Positions 26,318-33,304 of a DNA stretch of 64,000 nucleotides are shown here, piece by piece. Source of the DNA: Vibrio celticus (GTDB taxonomy: Bacteria; Pseudomonadota; Gammaproteobacteria; Enterobacterales; Vibrionaceae). The position numbers and the translations under genes are program-made. Below the pieces are notes generated by a model. The model made no database searches. It had not been told where the DNA came from and saw only the letters and a program-made list of their open reading frames with translations. Where the stretch lies: positions 1,984,001 to 2,048,000 of the forward strand of contig NZ_AP025463.1 in assembly GCF_024347335.1 (NCBI RefSeq), read 5' to 3'. Numbering within the stretch: the stretch's first letter is position 1; each line of letters begins with the position of its first letter.

Positions 26318-27274
26318 ATGAAACCGACAAAAACAAATCTCACGCTTAAGAGCGCTATTACTGCTGCGCTGATTTTTTCTGGTTCTGCATTAGCAATGGA
26401 TACACGATACGAAGATCGCTCTGGCAACTTGGTTGCTGATGTTCCTCAAGATGAATCACAATGGGTTGACCCAAACACGCTAATTTTTGCTTATACGCCA
26501 GTTGAAGATCCTGCAGTATACGCTGATGTGTGGAGCGAGTTTTTGAGCCACCTTGAAAAAACAACGGAAAAGACGGTTCGTTTCTTCCCTGTTCAAAATA
26601 ACGCTGCTCAAATTGAAGCAATGCGTTCAGGTCGCCTACATATCGCAGGTTTCAACACAGGTTCTACACCACTAGCGGTTAACTGTGCAGGCTTTGCCCC
26701 ATTCACAATGATGGCTGCAGAAGATGGCTCTTTCGGTTACGAAATGGAAATCATCACTTACCCTGGTTCTGGCATTGAGAAAGTGGAAGACCTAAAAGAT
26801 AAGAACCTAGCGTTCACATCACAAACGTCTAACTCTGGCTTCAAAGCACCTTCTGCTATTTTGGACGCTGAATACCAACTTCAACCTGACCGAGATTTCA
26901 AACCAGCATTCTCTGGCGCACACGACAACTCTATTTTGGGTGTGGCGCACAAAGATTACGATGCTGCAGCAGTTGCTAACTCAGTATTGAACCGCATGCT
27001 TTCACGCGATGTTGTGAAAGAAGACCAAATCAAGAGCATCTACAAATCTCAAACCTTCCCGACTACCGCTTACGGCACAGCGCACAACCTGACGCCAGAG
27101 CTGCAAGAGAAGATTCAAAAAGCGTTCTTCACTTTCGATTGGGAAGGCACAAAGCTTCAAGAAGAATTTGAACGTAACGGCGAAGCGCAGTTCGTTCCTA
27201 TTACTTACAAAGAGCACTGGGAAGTGATCCGCACTATCGATACGGCAAACAAAGTCTCTTACACGTGTAGCTAA
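26318..27274 (+). CDS. phnD: Phosphonate-type ABC transporter substrate-binding protein
   Basis: The protein is 318 residues with a signal peptide (cleavage near SALA, about residue 26) and a PhnD/TauT-like type 2 periplasmic binding fold: IFAYTPVEDPAVYADVWSEF, then SGRLHIAGFNTGSTPLAV and TSQTSNSGFKAPSAIL. Family members bind phosphonates, phosphite or related oxyanions and pass them to PhnC and PhnE. It is the first gene of a four-gene operon with an intercistronic hairpin before the ATPase gene. No C-P lyase or phosphonatase gene lies in the window, so the ligand is unknown. Carboxylated or sulfonated compounds are alternatives. Confidence 0.9.
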   Translation: MKPTKTNLTLKSAITAALIFSGSALAMDTRYEDRSGNLVADVPQDESQWVDPNTLIFAYTPVEDPAVYADVWSEFLSHLEKTTEKTVRFFPVQNNAAQIEAMRSGRLHIAGFNTGSTPLAVNCAGFAPFTMMAAEDGSFGYEMEIITYPGSGIEKVEDLKDKNLAFTSQTSNSGFKAPSAILDAEYQLQPDRDFKPAFSGAHDNSILGVAHKDYDAAAVANSVLNRMLSRDVVKEDQIKSIYKSQTFPTTAYGTAHNLTPELQEKIQKAFFTFDWEGTKLQEEFERNGEAQFVPITYKEHWEVIRTIDTANKVSYTCS

Positions 27275-27314
27275 GTTCAACCGAACTAAAAAGCCAATCA
27301 CACACCGATAAAAC

Positions 27315-27342
27315 TAACTGCAGGTGTAATCGCCTGCAGTTA
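27315..27342 (+). repeat. Intercistronic hairpin between phnD and phnC
   Basis: TAACTGCAGG (27315-27324) pairs with CCTGCAGTTA (27333-27342) around an 8-base loop, with no T-tract after it. Such hairpins after binding-protein genes often protect the upstream mRNA and raise binding protein over membrane components; that role here is inferred. Confidence 0.6.
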
Positions 27343-27417
27343 TTCACCACTCTTTCCGGTTTACTTTCCATGCCTGTCTCAGGCGAAGTCTTAGTACACC
27401 GCTCTTATAGGAATTCT

Positions 27418-28236
27418 ATGTCTACTCTTACCCTTAAAGGGCTTACCAAGCACTACTCCAGTTCTGATAAAGCCCTTACCAACGTTAGCTTGTCGGTCAA
27501 TGCCGGTGAAGTGGTTGGTTTAATTGGTCCATCTGGTGCGGGTAAATCAACGCTTATCCGTTGTATTAATCGGCTCACCGAGCCCACCAGCGGCGAAGTG
27601 ATCTTTTCCAATACCAATCTAGAGACGCTGTCTAAGCGACAACTGAGACAATCACGCCGTGAAATCGGGATGATTTTCCAAGAGTACGCGCTGATTGAGC
27701 GTTTGACGGTGATGGAAAACGTACTTTCAGGACGTTTGGGTTACGTGAATTTCTGGCAAAGCTTTACTCGTCGTTTCCCTGAGTCGGATATCCAAGCCGC
27801 TTATGCGCTACTCGACCGTGTTGGATTGTTAGAACACGCCAATAAAAGGGCCGATGCTCTGTCGGGTGGTCAGCGTCAACGTGTTGGTATTGCACGTGCA
27901 CTTGCTCAGAAACCGAAATTACTGTTGATTGATGAACCAACGGCCGCACTTGATCCACGTACAGCGCGCCAAATCATGCGACTGATCAGTGAGATTTGTT
28001 CAGAGCAACAGCTCCCTGCCATCATCAATATTCACGATGTTCAATTAGCAAAGCAGTTTGTTGACCGTGTTGTCGGCTTAAATGCGGGTTGTGTCGTATT
28101 TGATGACAAACCAAACCTGCTCACTGAAGATGTTTTAACGCAAATCTACGGTGAAGAAGACTGGAGTCAACAAGCAGAAGAAGAGGCCGATGACCTAATC
28201 ATCACGAGCCCTCGCCTGTCTGAGGCAACAATATGA
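27418..28236 (+). CDS. phnC: Phosphonate-type ABC transporter ATP-binding protein
   Basis: The protein is 272 residues from the ATG at 27418; the open frame begins further upstream, but the family N-terminus MSTLTLKGLTKHY starts here. It has Walker A GPSGAGKST (37-45), Q-loop MIFQEYALIERLTVMENV, signature LSGGQRQRVGIARAL, Walker B LLLIDEPTAALD and the switch His in INIHDV. The C-terminus is slightly extended and acidic. It overlaps the next gene by 4 bases (ATGA), a sign of translational coupling. Confidence 0.92.
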   Translation: MSTLTLKGLTKHYSSSDKALTNVSLSVNAGEVVGLIGPSGAGKSTLIRCINRLTEPTSGEVIFSNTNLETLSKRQLRQSRREIGMIFQEYALIERLTVMENVLSGRLGYVNFWQSFTRRFPESDIQAAYALLDRVGLLEHANKRADALSGGQRQRVGIARALAQKPKLLLIDEPTAALDPRTARQIMRLISEICSEQQLPAIINIHDVQLAKQFVDRVVGLNAGCVVFDDKPNLLTEDVLTQIYGEEDWSQQAEEEADDLIITSPRLSEATI

Positions 28237-29087
28237 CTCAACCATATCCAAATCAAGTTCAGCAGCATTTAAAGTCAGGAAAACAGAATTCCAAACAATA
28301 CCCGACACAGTGGACAAAACCGCCACTTATTTCTAGCCCATGGCTGCGCTGGAGCTTAATCATCATTGTCGCGGTTTACTTGTACCTTGCGACTCAATCG
28401 GTACACGTCAACTGGACTCGAATTTACGAAGGCAGCGAACGCGGCTGGCAGTTCATTTTGGCTTTCATGAACCCAGATTTTGGTGGCCGTTGGAACAACA
28501 TCTCACAAGGTTTGATTGAAAGTTTAACCATGACCCTGACATCGACCGTGGCGGGTGTCCTTCTTTCTATCCCATTCGGATTAGGCGCAGCGAAAAACCT
28601 TGCCCCTACTCCCGTTTACCTATTCTGTCGTGCGTTTATTTCGGTTGCTCGTAGCTTACAAGAAATCATCGTAGCGATTCTGTGTGTTGCTCTATTTGGC
28701 TTTGGTACGTTTGCGGGTTTTGTCACGCTCACCTTCGCGACCATCGGCTTTCTCGCAAAACTGTTTGCCGATGAAATTGAAGCCATTGACCCAGCACCAC
28801 TCACCGCAATGCGTGCAACGGGCGCAAGTTGGTTACAACAGGTGAATTACGCAATTCAAGCACAGGTGATGCCGCGCTTCATCGGACTTTCTATGTACCG
28901 ACTCGACATCAACTTTCGTGAGTCAGCCGTGATTGGCATTGTTGGCGCAGGTGGTATCGGCGCAACGTTAAACACAGCAATGGACCGTTACGAATACAGC
29001 GCAGCAGCCGCTATTCTATTGATTATTATCGTGATTGTGATGTTGTGTGAATACCTATCAACCATCATCCGTAAGCATGTGCAGTAA
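28233..29087 (+). CDS. phnE: Phosphonate-type ABC transporter permease 1
   Basis: The protein is 284 residues with a hydrophilic N-terminal tail (about 40 residues), then about six membrane segments. The permease EAA-type loop EAIDPAPLTAMRATGASWLQ is present, as is the conserved end MYRLDINFRESAVIGIVGAGGIG of PhnE proteins. It starts within the phnC stop (ATGA). It forms a likely heterodimer with the second permease that follows. Confidence 0.9.
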   Translation: MTQPYPNQVQQHLKSGKQNSKQYPTQWTKPPLISSPWLRWSLIIIVAVYLYLATQSVHVNWTRIYEGSERGWQFILAFMNPDFGGRWNNISQGLIESLTMTLTSTVAGVLLSIPFGLGAAKNLAPTPVYLFCRAFISVARSLQEIIVAILCVALFGFGTFAGFVTLTFATIGFLAKLFADEIEAIDPAPLTAMRATGASWLQQVNYAIQAQVMPRFIGLSMYRLDINFRESAVIGIVGAGGIGATLNTAMDRYEYSAAAAILLIIIVIVMLCEYLSTIIRKHVQ

Positions 29088-29097
29088 GGAACGACCA

Positions 29098-29928
29098 ATG
29101 AGCACGCTAAATGAAACACCGACAAGCGCCATCAATCGTACCCAATGGCAGCGTTACGATAGTAAACAGAGCCTCATGCTTTGGCTGGGCTGGCTTTGCT
29201 TTGTTGCTTTGACAGTATTCGCATGGCAAGTCATGAACAAAGATACGATTTGGTACTTTGTGACCGACTCACCGAATCAATTTGCTGATATATCTTCACG
29301 TATGTGGCCACCAAGATGGAGCTACTTGGAGTCTCTTTGGAGCCCGTTGTGGGACACCATTAACATCGCGACACTTGGCACACTGTTAGGGATCGTACTC
29401 GCGTTTCCAGTAGCGTTCTTAGCGGCACGTAATACAACGCCAAGCATGACGTTTATCAGACCTATCGCGCTGTTCATCATCGCGGCAAGTCGTTCAATTA
29501 ACTCGTTAATTTGGGCATTGTTATTGGTAGCAATCATCGGCCCAGGCTTGTTGGCCGGTATCATTGCGATAGCGCTACGTTCAATTGGCTTCGTGGCGAA
29601 GTTAATGTATGAAGCGATTGAAGAAGTGAACGCAACACAGATGTCAGCAATCCAATCGACCGGAGCTTCTCCGCTGCAGGTATTGAACTACGGCATTCTT
29701 CCGCAAGTGATGCCAAGTTTCATCGGCACGAGCTTGTTCCGTTGGGATATCAATATTCGTGAGTCTACGGTTTTAGGCTTGGTCGGCGCTGGCGGTATCG
29801 GCTTGAAATTGCAAGAATCGATGGCGATGCTGGCATGGCCTCAAGTGACTGTGATTTTCTGTGCGATTCTGGTGACGGTCATCTTCTCCGAATGGGTGGC
29901 AGCCAAAGCAAGAAAAGCCCTTATCTAA
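29098..29928 (+). CDS. phnE: Phosphonate-type ABC transporter permease 2
   Basis: The protein is 276 residues from the ATG at 29098 (TAAGGA 7 bases upstream). The longer open frame begins inside the preceding gene and is not used. It has about six membrane segments, EAA loop EEVNATQMSAIQSTGASPLQ and the PhnE end FRWDINIRESTVLGLVGAGGIG. It is clearly a paralogue of the preceding permease. The two-permease PhnDCEE layout is known from phosphonate and phosphite importers. A terminator follows after about 40 bases. Confidence 0.9.
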   Translation: MSTLNETPTSAINRTQWQRYDSKQSLMLWLGWLCFVALTVFAWQVMNKDTIWYFVTDSPNQFADISSRMWPPRWSYLESLWSPLWDTINIATLGTLLGIVLAFPVAFLAARNTTPSMTFIRPIALFIIAASRSINSLIWALLLVAIIGPGLLAGIIAIALRSIGFVAKLMYEAIEEVNATQMSAIQSTGASPLQVLNYGILPQVMPSFIGTSLFRWDINIRESTVLGLVGAGGIGLKLQESMAMLAWPQVTVIFCAILVTVIFSEWVAAKARKALI

Positions 29929-29967
29929 ATAATAAAAACAACGTAAAATAGACGGTTAGTTAGGACC

Positions 29968-29995
29968 AAAGCCTACTCAGTGAGTAGGCTTTTCG
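29968..29995 (+). terminator. Terminator after the PhnDCEE operon
   Basis: An inverted repeat AAAGCCTACTCA / TGAGTAGGCTTT (29968-29979 and 29981-29992) ends in TTTT-like sequence. The innermost bases must form the loop. It sits between convergent genes and may serve both. Confidence 0.75.
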
Positions 29996-30026
29996 TTTGT
30001 TGAAACGTAATAAACATTTTTCACCA

Positions 30027-30851
30027 TCAGAACCGCACTTCGTTGACCACAGTCCCTACTCCTTCAATCGTGACACTCACTTGATCTTTGTCGGACAGAG
30101 CATAGGTTCTGCCTGGTGTTCCCATAAAAATAAGATCGCCCGGTTTGAGGGTAAAATAGTGGCTCAAATAGCTCACGACTTTTCGTGGCTTGTGAATCAT
30201 GAACGAAGTATTTTCTTGTTGAACCACTTTGCCGTTAACACGAGTGGTCAACTCAACATTGTTGTAATCAACGCCGCGCACAATTGTGTTGCCAACCGGG
30301 CCAAAACCATCCGAAGCTTTCGCTCGGAGCCATTGTAAATCGGCGCCTTGCCAACTTCTTTCCGTAATATCGTTGCCCACCGTGACACCAAAGATCGCTT
30401 GCTCGGCTTCTTCTTCACTGGCTTGGCTGAGCTCTCTACCAATCACAACCACCAGCTCGCCTTCAAAATGAACATTTCTTGCTTTTGCTGGCACTTGAAT
30501 CACTTCGCCCGTGAGAGTCAAAGAGGAAGGAAGTTTAAGAAACATCGGCGGTGGTGCATCGGCAGGTGAGGCTAAATGGCTAGCGAAGTTCATTCCGACA
30601 GCGAAGACTTTCTCTGGTTTTGTCGGCAGTAACACCTCTACCGACTCTAACGGGATCGAATTTTTTGCTACCGAATATTCTCCAAAGATATCGCCGCTGA
30701 CCGGTAACACAACGTCATTGTCTAGCTTTCCATAGCTGACTTTGTCTTGGTATTGATAACGGACAAAATGCTCACTGCTCACCTCAACACTGTTATTTTC
30801 TGCCGCCAATGCGACGCCAGATATCGTAACTATTGCCAATAACCACTTCAT
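30027..30851 (-). CDS. FAH-family hydrolase/isomerase with an N-terminal signal peptide
   Basis: The protein is 274 residues. The first 17-20 (MKWLLAIVTISGVALAAENN) form a convincing Sec signal peptide. The rest is a fumarylacetoacetate hydrolase-type catalytic domain: FAVGMNFASHL, metal-ligand block VHFEGELVVVIG with two Glu, NDITERSWQ with the next Asp, and a C-terminal GDLIFMGTPGRTYAL. FAH proteins cleave or isomerise diketo acids with Mg or Mn and are normally cytoplasmic. A periplasmic version is unusual. The substrate is unknown. It is convergent with the ABC operon and lies downstream of the PL17 pair on the same strand, separated by a terminator. Confidence 0.85.
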   Translation of the reverse strand: MKWLLAIVTISGVALAAENNSVEVSSEHFVRYQYQDKVSYGKLDNDVVLPVSGDIFGEYSVAKNSIPLESVEVLLPTKPEKVFAVGMNFASHLASPADAPPPMFLKLPSSLTLTGEVIQVPAKARNVHFEGELVVVIGRELSQASEEEAEQAIFGVTVGNDITERSWQGADLQWLRAKASDGFGPVGNTIVRGVDYNNVELTTRVNGKVVQQENTSFMIHKPRKVVSYLSHYFTLKPGDLIFMGTPGRTYALSDKDQVSVTIEGVGTVVNEVRF

Positions 30852-30972
30852 CCTTGAATCCCTTCATTTTTAAATCCTAAATTATACTTTAGCCCACTCT
30901 GAAGGATTCGAAGGAAAAGGGAAGCTCTGTAGCCCTCCCTCTTCTCTCCCCCCTTATAAAAGCAGCACGCAT

Positions 30973-31009
30973 AAAAAAACCGAGCAACTCGCAGTGAGTT
31001 ACTCGGTTT
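30973..31009 (-). terminator. Terminator of the PL17 gene pair (minus strand)
   Basis: AAACCGAG (30977-30984) and CTCGGTTT (31002-31009) form the outer stem and AACTC/GAGTT the inner stem, with one mismatch between. Seven A's at 30973-30979 give the minus-strand U-tract. Confidence 0.85.
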
Positions 31010-31025
31010 GACTTATTCCCGATGT

Positions 31026-31139
31026 ATTCAGTCGTTGTTGGTATCAACGAACGATTTTGCAATCACGACTGAATTCAATGTGATGCTTCGTTCCCGCAAA
31101 GCACCACATCAATACATGCCATTGTTAAACGGCATGTAT
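31026..31139 (-). other. Structured 3' untranslated region with three successive stem-loops
   Basis: Between the PL17 stop codon (31149) and its terminator lie three inverted repeats. ATACATGCC/GGCATGTAT is at 31112-31120 and 31131-31139. An imperfect pair around GATGCTT/AAAGCACC lies near 31079-31110. A perfect 10-bp pair, ATTCAGTCGT/ACGACTGAAT, is at 31026-31035 and 31065-31074. The 3' end of this mRNA is therefore far more structured than that of any other gene here. Confidence 0.6.
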
Positions 31140-31148
31140 GTTAATCAT

Positions 31149-33302
31149 TTACAGTTGAGCAAATGATCCTTCCCACGAGTATGTCTCACCCGCGAACTCA
31201 ACAGTGTGAGTTGCTTGCTGCGTGTCTTCAGCTTGGTTTGAAATACCGTAGTGGTAAGTGTTGCCAGATGTCGTTTGAATGCGCACAACAGTCCCGACAC
31301 TGTTATGGCCCACAACAGACACTGATTTAACCAGACCACGAGCGCCTACAGAGGCTTCGATAGACTCGTTAAAGTAACCATGCGTTTCTAGTACAGAAGC
31401 AAACACGTGGTTTTGACCAGACTGACGTAAGATGAACGCAGGCTCACTCTTAAGGTTGAAGTTTGGATCGTTAGCACCAGTGCGAGCAAAAATCACTTCG
31501 CTGCCCGCATTCGCGCTGGTTACTAGACTGTAGTAGCTGCTGTCATGTAGCCAACTTACTAAAGAACCTTCTTCGTTCACTTTGCCTGAAGCCACGTTCC
31601 ACAGATGTTGGTAACCGTTGTCTTCACCTAACGGCTTAAGCGTTTTTTCCATGTTGTAATCGAAGTCAGTACGGATGATCTGGCCAGAGTGGTGAACGGG
31701 CAGGTCGTACTGGTGCTCAGCGTCAGCTTCGATGCGGTATACATCGATCACTAGTGGCTTCTCGAACTCAGGAAGTTCAGCAAGAATCACGCTGCGTTGC
31801 ATGTCTACGCCAGTGTAGTACTCAGAAATTGTACCGCTCATGCCTTGCAGAGACTGATCGTCTGCTACGAAGAAGTGCTTCTGACCAAACTTAGACTCAG
31901 CCAATGCTGTGTTGAAGTTGTTCTGCGTTTTCTGATCAACCGTTACTGTGTTGTGAGCAACCGTCTGCTTACAGTAAGACTTGTTCTCTGGAATGTAACG
32001 ACCGCCAAACTTAGGCTCAACGTTTACCCAGCGACCGAAGCCGTAATCGTGCAACACTTCGTGGCCACGGTTGAATACGCTTAGGTGCAGTCCATCATAG
32101 TGACCGTGGTCTAGCGCAGAGTGGTACTGGTGATCGCTGCCGTGCTGACCAAACCAGATCAACGCCATGGTGTCGTCGTCTTGCTCGTCACGGTGACGAA
32201 GAATGCTAACGCCGCCTTTCTCACCTTCAGGGCCGTCGGTTACAAACAGACTACCCCAGTTGAATGGTTTGATTTCATCAGCGGCTTCAACAGCGTCAGA
32301 CAATGTTTTACCTGAAGCATGAACCCAAACGTTTTGTTGGTGGTTAGCCATACCAAGCAGAGTTTCAGTCTGCTCGTAACGGTGGTAACACACAGACGTT
32401 GCCATGATAACGCCTTCATCGTTAATAGAGATCGTCTTCGATGAATCGTTCAGCGCTGGCAATGTACCGTCTGGGAATGCGGTTTTGAATACAGAGTAAG
32501 ACGTTGTCTTGATCACTGAATCGTTGAATTCATAGATACCCACTTCAGGCTGACGACGTTCAATCGCTTCTGCGAACAGGTAGATTGGACGTAGAGAGAA
32601 ACGGTGGTAGTAAGGACCTTCCATGTAGTAGCCGTCTGGCGAAAACAGTTGGTCAAGTTGCGCTAAGAAACCGCCGCTTACTTTGTCCAGTTTCAGGCCG
32701 TAAAGCGCTTTGTCTACAGACTCTTGATCGTTGATTGCGTAACCACAGATACCTACCGCTGCCACTGCCCATAAGCCGTGGTTGTGTACGATATCGAAGT
32801 CGTGTGCGTAAGTCACAACGAACATTTCGATCATTTGTTTAAGAAGATCGTCTTCGATCAGACGTTTTTGCTCTTCAGAGATAGTGTGGTAAATACAGCT
32901 GTACGCACAAGAAGCATAAAGCATCCACATGTTCTCGTTCAACGTTTGGTGGAACAACTTACCCGGAGGGTTAGAGTCACGGCTTACGTTGCTTTCAAGC
33001 GTTGGGTATACCGTCGCGTACGCAGTTAACATATCAACGATGTAGTCACGGTATTTTGTTTCCTCAGTGATAAGGAACAAACGGCCGGCTAGATCCATGT
33101 GGATGTAGTTTTGCTTGTGACGGTTATGTTCGTAACCGCCGCCTTCACCGTGACCTGGAACTTCAATGCCAACTTCAACCATGTAAGCGTCAGTTTGTTT
33201 AATATCGCGAGTCAGTGCGTTACCTAAAAGGCTATCCTTGCCAAGTTCTTTACGAAGCTCTGCTGCTTCATCAAAGTTAAGTAAAAGTGGTTGATAGCTC
33301 AT
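31149..33302 (-). CDS. Cytoplasmic oligoalginate lyase, PL17 family (second of pair)
   Basis: The protein is 717 residues with no signal peptide. The N-terminal toroid domain has PGHGEGGGYEHNRHKQNY (about 49-66), IVHNHGLWAV with Asn174-His175, and DGYYMEGPYYHRF (Tyr near 231). A C-terminal heparinase II/III-like beta domain follows, with DHGHYDGLHLSVFNRG. In PL17 enzymes the Asn-His pair and Tyr act in exolytic beta-elimination that releases unsaturated monouronate. It starts 2 bases after the stop of the first PL17 gene, with GGGGAA before the ATG, so the two are translationally coupled. It resembles Vibrio OalB/OalC; which of the two names applies cannot be settled from sequence alone. Confidence 0.92.
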   Translation of the reverse strand: MSYQPLLLNFDEAAELRKELGKDSLLGNALTRDIKQTDAYMVEVGIEVPGHGEGGGYEHNRHKQNYIHMDLAGRLFLITEETKYRDYIVDMLTAYATVYPTLESNVSRDSNPPGKLFHQTLNENMWMLYASCAYSCIYHTISEEQKRLIEDDLLKQMIEMFVVTYAHDFDIVHNHGLWAVAAVGICGYAINDQESVDKALYGLKLDKVSGGFLAQLDQLFSPDGYYMEGPYYHRFSLRPIYLFAEAIERRQPEVGIYEFNDSVIKTTSYSVFKTAFPDGTLPALNDSSKTISINDEGVIMATSVCYHRYEQTETLLGMANHQQNVWVHASGKTLSDAVEAADEIKPFNWGSLFVTDGPEGEKGGVSILRHRDEQDDDTMALIWFGQHGSDHQYHSALDHGHYDGLHLSVFNRGHEVLHDYGFGRWVNVEPKFGGRYIPENKSYCKQTVAHNTVTVDQKTQNNFNTALAESKFGQKHFFVADDQSLQGMSGTISEYYTGVDMQRSVILAELPEFEKPLVIDVYRIEADAEHQYDLPVHHSGQIIRTDFDYNMEKTLKPLGEDNGYQHLWNVASGKVNEEGSLVSWLHDSSYYSLVTSANAGSEVIFARTGANDPNFNLKSEPAFILRQSGQNHVFASVLETHGYFNESIEASVGARGLVKSVSVVGHNSVGTVVRIQTTSGNTYHYGISNQAEDTQQATHTVEFAGETYSWEGSFAQL

Positions 33303-33304
33303 TA

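Noticed and set aside
29997..30338. Plus-strand 113-codon frame over the FAH gene
   Set aside because: It is antisense to an intact FAH domain and begins after the terminator of the ABC operon without a ribosome-binding site.
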